NCBI GenBank assembly: GCA_936440205.1
Contig: OW387139.1
Location: 37,350,378-37,414,377, forward strand
Direction of reading: 5' to 3'
Source: Lepidonotus clava
Lineage: Eukaryota > Annelida > Polychaeta > Phyllodocida > Polynoidae
Length of the DNA stretch: 64,000 bases
In this document: positions 1 to 14,200 of the stretch, in pieces
How positions within the stretch are numbered: position 1 is the stretch's first letter
Layout of the letters: each line of letters starts with the position of its first letter
Made by a program: the position numbers and the translations under genes
Notes under the pieces: model-generated
Seen by the model: the letters and a program-made list of their open reading frames with translations, nothing else
Database searches by the model: none
Told to the model about the DNA's origin: nothing

Positions 1-3000
1 GTTAGACCTCTGGGTCCATTTCGGACCTTGGCCTAGTGGCTGCATGTGGTCCAATGGACCCAGAGTTAAATATATCCGACCTCATACTCCATAATAGTGT
101 CATGTAACGACACAACAACATTTGATAGACATTTTTACATAGTTCTATTCATACTTAATGACAAATTCCTAAGACTATTTCGCCTCTCATGGAAGCTCCG
201 CTCCAGGACAGACATTAAGACTTGTTATTGAACGTCACTAGAGCAAGGTTAGGGTCGAGACGTAATTTTTGCAACAATGCACCATTTAGTACCAATGCAA
301 GAAATGACAACGCCCACTATATAATCTAATAACCTTGTAACATCCATTCTCCATGCTTTTCTATGAAATGTATAATAATAGCTTAGAAGGAATTTTGAAA
401 TACGCGAATAGTTATACTGTATTAGATAAAAATGTGTATGTCTTCTGCTTACAGGGAGTTGATATATCTGCTCTGATTGGCCAGTACATCCACATCCTGA
501 AACGATACCGGAACTAAGGAGGATCACAAACATGGAAACATTTGGTCATTGCTCAATGGGTATTTATATCATGTGAAATTGTTCAATGAATATCAAGGAA
601 AAGCTAGCCAAAAATCAACGGAACTATGTTTTGAATAAAAACTATGTATTATAAATGTCCAACAACGCTTTTGAAGTAGAGGCGCCAAAACAAGTTGGAG
701 CAATTGTTGTCTGGGAATAGGATAAGAGGAAAGGTCTTTAGGTCGCTTATCAGAGATCTTTATCAGCGTTCAGATTCATTAGTATTGAGAATGCAGAGTG
801 CAGACTATGTTGAATATGTATCAGAGAGAAGAGAAAGAAGAATCTATAAGGGTGTTGTGATCTATCAATGCAGCTATATTCATGCTTTACCATGTGATAT
901 AAAGGCTTGGCAGGTTTGAGTGAGTTTCTATCTGACCGCAGCTTGAAATAACTGCTATTGTTATACCAAATTATATGTTATTACCATATACAAAACATAA
1001 ATGACTTGTGTATGGCTTATATATATATCCTTTTCATTGGTTTACTTAATTATGAAAGGTAGCTGAAAGGAATTAGCATAATGTGTCAACAGGTGCCTGT
1101 CAGATATTGTAATACCATGTTTTAAGATAAGTCTTTACTTCTTTAAAGATACTATACCAATAGAAATATTTAATTTTCTTATTAACTGCCAATTTGTAGT
1201 TATTACCTCAAAGAAAGTCAATACAATTTTGTACTGTTATTCCAATCACCAAAAACAGATATTATTGGTTCTATTGAAGTTGAAGCCCATGTTTGAAGCA
1301 AATTGTTTGTATCCAAAATACAAACCTCTAGATAATACATATAACGAAACCTTTTAGTTTTGTTAGACCAATTTCTCAGAGGTAAAGAAAGTCAAATGCC
1401 AATAGCATACAATTGAACGCACTAAACTTGAATCATAAGCTGCCAGTGTGACTTTTTCTTTAATGGTAAAATCTTGCATGATGCTTTATCTTCAATTGCT
1501 ACTGTAGTGAAAGCTTATTGCCTCTTTCTATTTTTATTAATTTACAGATCACTATTTGTCCCCCAAAAAACACATATCTAACCATCTGTTTCATGATTGG
1601 GTTGCCTATGTAGAATATTTAGAAGTTGCTGTAAGGTTATTTCAAAGTGACATTATCTGTATGTCGCCTGGTGCTTAGACGTCGTTATCATATAACTGTA
1701 TCATAGCTTTTCTTTTTCAATCAAGATTTCTTAGATAATTTATAATACTATGTAAACTGAATTGAGGTTTACGTAAAACACTTGGATTCTCCTGGGAAAT
1801 AAAGAGAACTGTTAATGAAATCATTCACAGGTAGTGTGTTAGTTTAGTATAGCATGTTTATATCTAGATGGCTGTGTATAGAACAACATGTATATATCAT
1901 ACTGACCAAAGCTTAACGTTACGGGATGCAAGTACTTAGATTACTTAAAGAAGAAAGATGCAAGCATGGCCATCTGTGATTTCCTCAATAGAGGGCACCA
2001 CTTTGATCCTGTCTATGTAAAAAGCAAACTATAACCTAATTAGGGTTCCTTTACAAGCGAAAAATTAACTTCCAGGTATGGTAAATATGTTCTTCCAAAC
2101 TAAGCTTGCAATTAAAAGTGGATAACAAATGAATGTAAAGATTGTTGTTAATTATAACATGTACATAGGACCGAAATATTGATTGTTGGGTCTTCCACAA
2201 GATGGCAGTAGAAACTTCTGTTCAAAGGATGAGGTAGAAATAGTAAAGGAGGTACTTATGCTATGATAGATACTGCATGTTTAAAATGTTATCTGGAATG
2301 TGAAAATCGAATAAAGCAAGCAGTGGTACATTTAGAATTTATCCTAGATTCATATTGATGTAATTAAATATTTATCACGAAGTATGAGGAGTTGTCAAAT
2401 CTATATACATGTATATTTCCTGCAATATAATGATTATGTAGATTTCTACGCAGAATGATTCGAAAGCTGTTCAAAGACTTCCAGAAATATAAGTAAGAGA
2501 CGTACAGCTTAGTGTACACTATTCATACATTCCTATTTTCATATTTATGAGAATCAAACAAATGTTAATCAATAAAATTGTTTCTAATAAGGAAATAGAA
2601 CTGTCTTTTTGTATATGTTTAATATTGATAACAATAATTCTGCAAGTAAGCAATTAATGATAGATCATCGTACATGGTACGATGATGTAATCTAATGAGA
2701 AATATATCTGATTTCATTTATTAATTGAATGACAACCTGTATACAAGGTGAATGCCCTTTTTCAATTATCCTATGGAAGTTCGGACACATTGTAATACAT
2801 GAAGAAATTTAGCGTGATGATAGATAACCGCAATGCAGATTATTAACATCCAATAAGGTCCATTTTACGTATAACAGAGCCAAATACAACCCATGTATAC
2901 TGGTAATGATCTAATAAAGATACCACAGAGATAGGGGAACGCCCTAATATGTACACTCTTTATCACAAAGTTGGGCTTAACTTGTTCCCTTAACCACAGG

Positions 3001-4687
3001 TTCTGCATTAGCCTTCTGCAAAGTGGGTATAGCCTTTTTGTGCATGTGGGTCTCTCACAAGTTTTATGTCTACCAAATTTACATTGATGATACGTACATC
3101 TTCCTCTTATTCCTCTGTCTGAAGTAACCATTTCCATATTGGTATAATGCTTGTAATCTGTCCTGGTTGTCTCATCATTACTACAACAAGGTTTTTGTGA
3201 CGTCAGACACCCTCTCAGTTGGGCTCACATGCATTCAATATGTACGTGCATATGATTCTCACCATCAAATGTCTGAGAATAACCCAGGCAAACTTCAAAT
3301 ATCCCGATTAAACGTATATTAAAAGTAAAGTAAAGGTCTTGAGATGACCTTTCACATCCTGGCAAGGTGTTGTAAAGGTAACCTTTCAATTTCTTTTAAT
3401 TAACCTAAAGGACCCTATTTTCAAACTCAAAATTCAGTAGGTCTATTTCCATGCAGTAGAACACCTGTTCAGTTCTTCCTGTGAAATATCAATGAAAAGC
3501 AGTGTGATACAACAAATAGTTTTGATGGTACAACTACACCTTCTAGTTTTCACTGCACAATCAACCTTTGAGATTGGCAAGTGTTGTTTCCCCCTTGACA
3601 CATTCCAACTCACGGCACAGTAGTACTCCAACGCAAAAAAGAAAACTAGTGGTGGAGCTTAGTGTTTTTTCCTCATACGACCACCTAGAGTATTCTTGCC
3701 TTCATGTATTATTATTACTTTGACTTTGACGAATACTGTTGGTCTGACGATAATTTATGACAGTCCAATTATATCACTAGGTTGCTGAGGTGAAAAAAGC
3801 ATGAAGGAATAGTGACACTTACCTACGAAAAAACTAATGTTTATATTCTTTGGTGGGTCCCTGATCTTTCATTATGTCAAAACAAAGCTTCGAAATAGAC
3901 TTTTGAAAGGGACACAGATGGAGAAAAGGTGGACAACATTTCTTTTGTGTTCCCTTACGTTCTACAGCAAATACTGTTTCAGTTATATTCGTATCTACTT
4001 CTATGACTTTAGTTCCCTTTGAAAACATTGATTTGTCTCATTAATCTTCAATCATTTCATAATACTTTCACAGTAAATTTGTTACAGCACCATTGGTCAA
4101 CATATCTTTTGACTGTGTATGAATTATCTGTTTTCACAATTATCGCTGCCATTTAATTAATTTATTCTATGTATTTAATCATTGCATCTACATGTTTTCA
4201 ATGTATAAGATAGTACTAGGTATCCAGCAAATACATGCTATTTAGAGAAAGCCCTCAATAAAATCAGGTATTCCTCTGACTTCTCTCTGAAAATAAGGGT
4301 TGATTTGCTTGAACTGAACTAGATCTACTAAGAAAAGTAGGTTCTACACAAAGTGAAAAACAATATGTACAGGATGGCTAAGTCTGTCTTCTGGGAGAGA
4401 GTGCATCAGCCAGTCCTTCAGCAGTGTGTAACTGTACTGAACTGGGCCCTGGACTGAATTAGCCTTCACCACTCTCTCCAGTGGGTTAAGGCTCGGCTCC
4501 AGTAACCGTAGGCGCCTTTCCTTGGCCTCCAGCAATCTACTTGAAGGTGACCTTCGGAGGAGAGACCTTTTGCAGTCCCCCTAACCTCTCAATCTGGAAC
4601 CTGAAGAGCACTGCTTCTTGAGCGCACCAGTGCCTCATCTTCCAGTCCGATTAATCATTTCCATTTTTATACTCCTCCTGGGTGCAA
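1..4687. other. intergenic flank, no supported gene
   Basis: This is AT-rich DNA with short chance open frames only. At the very edge, bases 8-20 and 53-65 form a perfect 13-bp inverted repeat (CTCTGGGTCCATT and its complement) around a 32-base loop. I see no other structure. The last part (about 4160-4687) is probably the 3' UTR of the raftlin-like gene. Confidence 0.5.
4161..4166 (-). promoter_or_regulatory. possible poly(A) signal of the raftlin-like gene
   Basis: AATAAA reads on the minus strand about 520 bases after the stop. It is the first canonical hexamer I found downstream. This is weak evidence, because such words are common in AT-rich DNA. Confidence 0.25.
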
Positions 4688-5293
4688 TCATGTGAAATCC
4701 ATCTTGCGTAGTCCAGTCAAACTTTGTGAAGGTCTAAGTTGGCGCGGGTAGGCGGCCTGGGGCTCGTACCCCCTCTGACCCATTGCCCTGTTGGGGTGGA
4801 GGAAATCCCCACTCGGTGCCCCTGGGATCCCCGCCTCCACCGCCCCTGCCCCCTTGGGTGCCCCATTCGGCACATTAGTATTAGCTCCCTCCATCACTGC
4901 CTGATCTCCATACACATACCGCTTTAACTTCGGGTTATAATGCTCATGTTTAAATTTCTGCTTTGGACTCACGCTCCCGTGTGGTTTGTTCAGGCCAAAG
5001 GAGGACATCCCAGGCAGTGAGTTGCTCTTCTTGACCCCATAGGCCCCAAACTTGAGCTGCTCGCGCTCCCAGGCCTCCCGCGCCTGCTGGACGAGCACCT
5101 CCTTGGTGCGGCGCTGGTGGTCGGGTATGATGGGCCGCTGGAAGATCATGAGCAGTTTGAGTGTGTAGGTGGTGAATGTGGACTGGGCCAGGTAAGGGGT
5201 CTGGATGACCGTGGCCAGCTCCCAGCCCGACACCCCCATACCTGCTATCACCGGCCGCCAGTCTTTGCACGGCCGCTCCTGTCCAACCAATTT
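4688..5293 (-). CDS. raftlin-like last exon
   Basis: The acceptor is TTTCAG at 5295-5294 and the stop TGA is at 4690-4688. The first part holds the conserved GWELATVIQTPYLAQ and FQRPIIP motifs. After that comes a charged helix (TKEVLVQQAREAWEREQLKF) and a basic, Gly/Pro/Asn-rich tail of about 140 residues with no recognised domain. Confidence 0.82.
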   Translation of the reverse strand, partial: KLVGQERPCKDWRPVIAGMGVSGWELATVIQTPYLAQSTFTTYTLKLLMIFQRPIIPDHQRRTKEVLVQQAREAWEREQLKFGAYGVKKSNSLPGMSSFGLNKPHGSVSPKQKFKHEHYNPKLKRYVYGDQAVMEGANTNVPNGAPKGAGAVEAGIPGAPSGDFLHPNRAMGQRGYEPQAAYPRQLRPSQSLTGLRKMDFT

Positions 5294-8200
5294 CTGAAAG
5301 ATACAATAAAATGATTTGTGTTAGAATTAGGATAAAAAGCTTTACGCCTTGAAATATATATTATATGGAAAATACCTTTTTTTCTTGGAATCTGGATAAC
5401 TCAAAATACGTTATTAGATATACACCTATGATAAGTCAGTGCATTTTACATATTTCCATGACTCAAAGAATTGTGCGACATATAGGTCCAGTATAGGGCA
5501 CATTATGAATTGTCAGACTGTGATATTTGCCAAAGTTTACAGGAAGACCTTTTTTGCCAAGGCAATTCATTCTATGCAATGTCTGAGCGAGAAAGTGTGT
5601 ATTCAAAGATAAGTCAATAAATATATTTTTTTGCAATTAAACTATACCTAGAGGCTTCTGTATTACAAGACCTGTACATAATAATGCTATCTTTCATCAA
5701 AAAGAATATTTCGGTTTATATTTACCTTAGTCTTGTGGAAGTATTCCAGGATAACCCCTTCATAAAGAGGCTCTGGGTCCCTAACTTTGTCCAAGGGCTT
5801 CTCAAAGACCCAAATAGTGTCAATCTTTTTGGAAGACCCCTTCATGCCAAACGCTGCAAAAGACAGGAGTCAACGTGAAATTACAAAATGTTATATTAGC
5901 CATGAACAAAAGTGGGATAAGAAAAGTCAACTCGATTTTAGACCAAAGATTGGTATTCGACACTGTCAGTAAAAGTTCAGATTGTTGGTGTGGTACAGCT
6001 GGTCCACTATACAATCATGCACACACTATCAGTCGTGCTGAGAACAGGAGTAGAGGAGCGTATCCTAGTACCTAAACCAAACTGGAATCGATGCTCCTTT
6101 CACAGTGATTTTATGGTTTGTCAATGCCTTTGTACCGATGAAATTTATTTGATAGTCTATACAATGATAGCTCTGCCTTTGTTTGCTACCTCGACAATAG
6201 AAAGGATGCTCCAGGGGGGGGGGGATTCAACATTAAAGAGGATGGAATACGCGTAGCACAAATCCCCCTGGAGCACCCTTTCCCTGTGTTGAGTCACATT
6301 ACAGTTTCTCCTCTATAAACGCGTTATGAAATCAAGGAGAATAATGTATCAAGATGTATCGGTAAGCTTTCTAAGCGTTACTAAAATGAAGCGAGGTAAG
6401 AGAGTGAACTAGGCCTATACCTAGACATCAAAAGTTTTCAAACTAAATTCACCCTACCACAGAGAGCCAATTTCTTGATTTTTACCTGCATGTTAGCCTT
6501 GATCAGGGTGCATGCTGGGTAATATGTCGACAAGACCCAAGGCTTTAGCATAGGAAATTTTGTGAATCTTTTCATTATTTGTACTTAAACATGATGACAA
6601 TTTAGCAATCATTATTTTTGAAATGTGTATCCATATACATTTCATATTTCCTTTGAAGTTTAAAAATTCAGTCATTATAGATGGATATATAACTATTATT
6701 AAATTATTTTCTATAGTTTCTCTAAGGACTTTGTCGACAAAATCATTCCAAATTAGCCTGCAGGTACTTCAAATACTGAAATTCAGCTATCTGTGGTAGG
6801 GATATATTCTTTCTTTTTACGCTGATGCCAATTCCTCCTGTTTGGACGTTGAGCCAATAAATACACCATCAATTCAAATCTGGACGTCCGTGATTTTGTA
6901 CTTCACTACTTTTTCCAATCTACCTTATGATTCCTAACATAAACCAATGGTCACCTACCGTCGGCTAGCGCCGTGGTGTCGATACAGATGTCAACCAGTT
7001 TCCAGCCCTTGTCGAGGAACAGTTTGAGCTGCCCCATCCAGTCGGCGTCACACTCAATCTGCTGTACGGTCTGCGTGGAGTCGGGCACCACCACGTAACG
7101 TACGGGTACACGTATCGTGTGGTACACGTAACGACGTGGGTTTGGGTGCTGAGGGATGTTGAAGAACAGGTCCACGCCCATCACTGAAAGGGCAATGATT
7201 AATGGGTGGTATATTTTTTGTACATTTCATTACGGATGTGTATATTGCTTGGTTCTGGATTGATAAGTATAAAAAAGGGGCACCATCAATGAATATCATA
7301 TTGCCATGAAAGAAAATCACCATGGGAGAGATTTCTCCCCCAATCTTCAGGATGAAGGGAAACGTATTCTTAACTTCTCTGTTTTAAAGGACCCAGCTAT
7401 CATTTATATCATTATTCCCTTTTTGGAGAAATTGGATCATCAACCAGATTTGGATAGACCAACGTGTCTAATCACAAAGGATAGATCCTTTCCCTATGCA
7501 AAAGCCACTTTTATTTGATCGAAGAAGGCAAAGACCTGTTATGTACTGCTCTGAATTAAATATAGGCATGTCGTGCGATATTCCTCTTCATCCATGTGAT
7601 GCCTCCGCTATAGTAAATGTTCAGGAATTAGGCCTATGTAGGCCTATAACTTATACATAAAAAGAACAGAAGGTTTTGTGGGTGGTCTGTTATGCTCTCT
7701 GGGTGGTCATCGGGAAAACAGCAGGTATGCTAACCCTATACTCCTTCTCATACACACGCATGATTAGACCTACAAAGAAATATCAGATGATGTTCCTAAC
7801 AGCTGAAAGTTCCATCATTTAAAGCATGTGTTCCAAGTAGAAAGTAATTGTTATTTATTGTATCAACACATCAAGCTGCGTAGGTATGCTCTTTCATGCT
7901 GCAAACAAGATATTATCTGTCGGCTATGTTTATGAATTACCTTCCTTATTGCCTTTTATAATGTAAAAGGAACCCATTCATTTTAATGGATTGGTAATTA
8001 TTCATGGAGGTATTTACCTAGTAGCCAAGAAATTCCGTTTAAAAGTTGATCAAAGAAGATGAATTTAATATTGTTTTATAAAAAAAGACATATAAGGTGC
8101 AATGTTAAAGAAACCAATAGTAAAATAAAATGTACAAAAGCTAAGACTTTTTTCCACGTGTCCATAAACGAGTACAGCCGGGAGCAGTAATTGAGAAATC

Positions 8201-11200
8201 CTGGGATATTATATACATATTCCATTTTCAAGGGTATAGAATGACACAGTCGTTTACCCAAGTTTAACTTCTGAAAGGATCAAGATAGACGTCGGGGACG
8301 GAGGTCGCCATGGGTTATGTTCCCTGATATGCAGCTCATTAAAACCCCGTACCACTTCATTATCTCCACATGGAGGAGACCGGCTTATCTCCCCCTGTCC
8401 CTCCTCCAGGGTATTGATGGGTAGGAGTACAGGTGTACCCAGAGGGGGGCAGACTACTGTTCACCTGGAACTCCTGAAGTACACCTGTGTAACTTGTCTC
8501 CACACCAAAAGGTGTAAGTAGTGAATTTGACCTTTCAGCCTATAGCATGTTTTATCGGTTTTGAATGGATGGAAATCATAGAACATCCATCGTTATCCAA
8601 TTTTGATGAGCTGGTTTTCTTTATTGCAATTTCATTATAAAATTACGAATTGATAAATTGGTGATATGATATAGGTATGAGGTGTAGATATTTGATAAGG
8701 TTGTTGTGTCGTCCTGTCCTGTTATCAATTTATGAATCGGTTTCATGCTACGAAATAAAATGTTCACACGTGATTTAAAACCGTACATTACTTCTAAAAG
8801 GAAATCTTCAGAAATTGAGAGGAAAAAAAGAACATTCACAGAAATGATGAATAAATAAAATGGTGAATAAACAGAAAATGGTGATGATTGAGTTTGCGAA
8901 TCATAACGTCAGACCATTAAGTACAACTTTTGATATACACTGTTATTGGTTACGTCTTCTAATGATATAGGTATCATTAAGAATTGCCAGGTACCTCACC
9001 ACCCACCTGTGTATTGCTTGTTACTGGTCCCTGACCGGACGTACCCAATGGTTTGAGCACAAGCCAGGCGAGCCCCCTGCTCAGCTCGTTCGTGTATCTG
9101 AAACAGCATTGAAATAATGATATGATTATAATCTAATAGCAATTTCGCGTTTTGAATCTGACATTAAAATAGAAATAAACACCCTGACACATTTCTAGAA
9201 TTTACTTAGTGTGTAATTACCATCTAAAGGGCCCATTGCTTCCCCTTGTCTAATCCTCAAATAGTGTAATTTGTTCCATAGAGATATCGGAAAATTATTT
9301 ATTACATACACAAACATAGATATGCACGTATTAATCCTGAATAAAAGTGTACATTCTACACCATTGGACTTGTCTTGTCCACTCAAAATATGTAAACTGG
9401 TGGCGAATAAACATGTTTCAGAATGCCATTGTCTTAATCAGTACCAATTAGTGTAATATGGATGGAACAGAAATTGGATAAACGTCCAGGAATCATTACC
9501 GTATTGATAAGGTCTTTGTCCTCTTCGTACTCGGCTGTAGCCAGCAATCTAGTGCTGAGAATCTTCTTCTCTATCCTTAAGATCCACCTCTCTGTCACAG
9601 GTCTGTAATAAAACAATAACACCATTAAGTTAACTTCTCTATCCTTAACGCCCATCTCTCTATCATAGGTCTGTAATATGATAATAAGACCATTAAGTCA
9701 ACTTCTTTATCTTTAAGACTCACCTCTCTGTCACAGGTCTGTAATAAAGTAATAACACCATTAATTCAACTCATATACATTTAGTACCAAGTCTGTAATA
9801 AAACAATAACACCGTTTATTAAACTGTTTTATCCTTAAGACCCACCTCTCTGTCAAAGGTCTGTAACAAAACAATAACATTAATTCTCTATCCTTAAGAT
9901 CCATGCACCCCTCTGTCACTGGTGCATACTAAGATAATAAGTCAACTTCTCTATCCTCAACAACCATCTCTCTGACACATACTGTGATATCGTAATGACC
10001 TTAACTTTTCTATCCTTAATACCCACTTCTTTGTCATATGCACGTGACACAATCAAAACGTCATTACTTATTAAATGGTAAATTGAAGATCTTTAACAGC
10101 AGGCCTAGAATGAGTATAACAAAAGGTTTCATCGTGAAGCTGTAACATAAAAAACTTTTATTTTAAAATGATCTGCGCCCTTTGATTACTGAAAAGAGTT
10201 CACGATGCTATATTACAATTAATCTGTTTGCACTACCCTATCCGCCATGTGTTTTTGTTAATAATAGATAGTGTAAGGCAGAACAGAAGTATGATAGTGT
10301 TGAATGAATGAAATGGAGTTTTTCAAACATACCCATGATGTTTGGTTGCAATGTAAAGAGTGTAGACAACTTATATTACCTGGGTCACTCTCCTGAAAAG
10401 TGCGCAGTTCCCTAAAATTTTAGGTCAAAAATAAGATACTGCTGATAGGATTTATTTTTTGATTTTCCTTTTATAGAGTATCTCGGCAATCTTATTCTAG
10501 AAAAAGGGAATTCCCATCGTTTTTCAATTTCTCATATTTTTCATTTTTAGTTATGGACTTTAAAATTTTTGCTATGATGTACGTTCAGAACCAAGGTTGT
10601 CAATCTTATCAATAAAGTGCTAGGATATTCATAAAGTATGAATAATTCTCTTTTTTGAACATTTTTATGCATTATCATATGTTTTCCAAGCATATTGAAC
10701 AATAATTTTAATAAAAAGAATTATTCTTATACTTCAAATTGTACTTTGATTTTTCAATCATTTTGAAAACTTATAATTTTTCAAAGTTTTGGGTCAAATT
10801 TTGGCTTAACATAGCTTTAAAATAATCAAATGTATAGAAATTTGCAGTATGGCCATCTAGTCTTATTCTTTTACATCTTATGCAAATGATTTAAAGGAAA
10901 GTATACTGGTTGAAGGTATATTCTAAGTGTTATGGAGTTAAGTATAAAAAAAGCTTGGTTCTGAACGTACATATCTTGGTTCTGAACGTACATATCTTGG
11001 TTCTGAACGTACATACCTTGGTTCTGAACGTACATGCGTATCTAGATTTGATTGTACATATGTTGCTTCTTAAAGCAACATTTTATTACAAAGTATACAT
11101 TTCTTTTTATGAGAAGACTAGAAAAAAATCCTGCAAGGTAAAATAAGAATTTACATATTGGGGCATGGGTATACTGCAGATAGTTCAGAAAAACCATAAA

Positions 11201-14200
11201 CGTACGTTCAGAACCAAGGTATGTACGTTCAGAACCAAGGTATGTACGTTCAGAACCAAGGTATGTACGTTCAGAACCAAGCTTATTTATCATGTGGGCC
11301 AATTTGGAAATGAAATAAGGTAAGATATCAACTTAAACAGTGTGGCATAGGATACCTTAGTCACAAAAATTTGAATATTGTCTCAGAAATGTGGCTATGT
11401 CTTTAAGGGCTGTGTAGAGAAAAAAGCTTGGTTCTGAACGTACATACCTTGGTTCTGAACGTACATACCTTGGTTCTGAACGTACATACCTTGGTTCTGA
11501 ATGTACATACCTTGGTTCTGAACGTACATATGTTGGTCACATTTCAGATAAGTTCTCTTGACATTGTAATATTTCTGACCAAAGTACTTGACTATGATCT
11601 GAATAGAGCATTCAAGAATCAAAGGTCTATTTTATGAGTATTACTCTTCATACAATGGTATTTCATAAACTGTGAATGTACGTTCAGAACCAAGGTTTGT
11701 ACGTTCAGAACCAAGGTTTGTACGTTCAGAACCAAGCTTTGTACGTTCAGAAACAAGCTTTGTACGTTCAGAACCAAGGTTTCCACCAATGAAAGTGGCA
11801 TATAAAGACAGAAAATGAATATCATGTGGAAACATGTGATAAGGCATATCATTTCTGGATTGCTTGCAAAGGAAAACATTCTGAGTTTCATCTTATATCA
11901 TCCTTGAGAATAGAAAGAGAAAAAAGCTTGGTTCTGAACGTACATATATGTACGTTCAGAACCAAGCTTTGTACGTTCAGAACCAAGCTTTTTACTTTAT
12001 TTTCCACCATTTAAATAGGAATAATTTGGTGTATACTGACATAATATCCTCCTGTAGGGTTTTTCTTACATCTCCAAATAAGCATGAACAAATATATGCA
12101 TATTTCATGGGGAAAAAACTTTAAAATGTTAAAACCTTGGTTCTGAACGTACATTTTAACTTTTTTGGCATGCCCATTAAAAATAAACAAAGTTTTATTT
12201 CTAGTATACTTCTTTTTTTCCTATGATTTTCACTTAGGGCTGAGTAATACATTATTATGGTATTTTTCATGCTAGTAACTCAAAATTTATATAATCCTAT
12301 TTTATATGTACTTTTTTGTTCTTCAAAGCTTGGTTCTGAACGTACATTTGTGAATTTGAAAAAACTAAGAACTTCAATAAAAATCAGAAAATTATTAAAT
12401 CAGAGGGAAAAATAGTTTTATTCAGTTTGCCTCAACTCAAATTACCTCTCAAACAAATATTATAGTTCAAAAACTGGAATTCTGGTGTTTATTGAAAAAA
12501 ATGAGATGAAAAAAAACTCTTACCTCTCAATTTTTGGCTATTTCCTTCAATTTAGGGTTAAATTTCTAAAAATCTGAAAAAATTGATTAACTTTAATATT
12601 GATTTTCTCAGATTTATAAGTCTTTTCAGCGTGTTGAGGCTAAAATATGTAAAAAATTAAATTAATTTAAGATTCCACAGTCATCTGAAGAAAAAAAACA
12701 CTGATTTTGCCAATTGAGGAAATTTCTGGAGAGTGACCCACGGTCTCATGTTTATGGAGATTCTTCGTCGATGTCCACAGTTTTAGGCATACTCTTTGTA
12801 GCTTAATCTTCATAAAGTACAATAGCTATTCATTCGATGTATTGTTCTGATAATAATTTCAATAAACATCACCTTACAAATTCTGACCCTGACAATTTTT
12901 ACAGTTTTGTAAGCATTGACTAAGACTAAAAAATCATTATTTAGGCAAACATGAATTTGTGTTTAAACCATTTTCCAAACTTTACACGGCCATAGAATAA
13001 GTCAAATTTTACTCTTTACTCTTTAACACAACAATTACTATAATAATTGAACGTTAATATTGTGTAATAGTATAGCCTATCAGCAGCCCTACTAGACCTA
13101 TCATGGTGGTATATACCTTGGTAGGCGTTATCAGTATTTATGAGGTGTGGCTGGGCTACGTACCAGCGCCCGGAGGGGTACCACCACCCTCAGGTATAGA
13201 GGACCCCATTTATACAGGTGTGTCAGTAGGCTGGGGGTAGTGGATGGGGCGGTGTCTGTGGCCAGGTGTTGACAACCAGGTGAGGGGCACCTCCAGGGTG
13301 CTGAGGGACTAATCTATGAGGCGCCGAGTGTCAGGCGGGATTGCTCAAAAGCGATGATTTTCATAATTCAGAATTTCAATTGCTTGATATGACCCGTTTG
13401 AACTGAGAGTTTGTGATATAGTTATACATATATATATGCATTGGTATTTCTCATGATTATAGTACTTCATATAGATATATAGGTTTATTTGGGAGAAACG
13501 TTGCTTAATTCATGTACCTGTCAAACAATAGAAACTCTATATGCTTCAAACTTGATAATAAGCAACCAAAAGAAAACTAGAATGATAAGATTATATTATT
13601 TAAGGGGGTGAGCTTACATAATTTAGTATCGGGAAAAAAATATGACGGATAGGAGAGTGCAAACAGATTAATTGGCTTACAGCAGCATAAAAGGCATAAC
13701 AGATAGGGTAAAGATACGAACTAAATATATCTGAACCCTCTATTCTGTCTTTAAACAATAACCCCAACCCATGGTCACAAAGTTACTTGACAATTTAGAT
13801 ACCACAGATACCTGAAGTAAGTTACACGTGTGGCGTTTTTACATGGCTGATGAATTGATATGAAAATGCAACATTCTTTTAGATGACCTTATTACAAATC
13901 CACCCATGCTTTCAGCTTACACCTTGCAAGTAATAGGTAATGGGCCTAGTACTAATACCCCTCACATGTAGCTGGTGTCTAGACTGGATGGCTGCAGTTA
14001 ATTACAGGTGTAGTTTGAGTTAGGTTACTTTGAGTAATAGAGGTGTGAAGAAAGTCAGTTTGTGTATTTTGACACAGCAGATGATATTGCAAGGGTTATC
14101 ACCCAATAGGATGGTGAGGATATTGTGGCCCATTTCCTATCAGTGTGCTTGTCAGGTACCAGTGGATGTTACAAGTGTGTATACCTTAACACATTATGTT

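Larger units (their letters stand above)
10381..12740. mobile_element. non-autonomous DNA element with inverted ends and internal 21-bp arrays
   Basis: The ends are TGGGTCACTCTCCTGA (10381-10396) and the complement of TGGGTCACTCTCCAGA (12725-12740), matching at 15 of 16 positions. The 2.36 kb interior is very AT-rich, has no transposase, and holds 24 copies of a 21-bp word in clusters of alternating orientation. No clear target duplication is visible, so the exact limits and superfamily are open. Confidence 0.6.

Noticed and set aside
695-919. 74-codon plus-strand frame with a charged, exon-like composition
   Set aside because: No splice sites of matching phase, no family resemblance, and isolated in AT-rich DNA.
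8285-8480. GC-richer patch considered as an extra raftlin exon
   Set aside because: Stops in the required phase and no acceptor/donor pair; exon 5 joins exon 4 directly in phase.
10910-12014. Open frames with LVLNVHT, GSERTYL or YVQNQGM heptads on both strands
   Set aside because: They follow from a 21-bp tandem repeat without stops in several frames. There is no conserved start, no splice context, and the same DNA is open in opposite strands.
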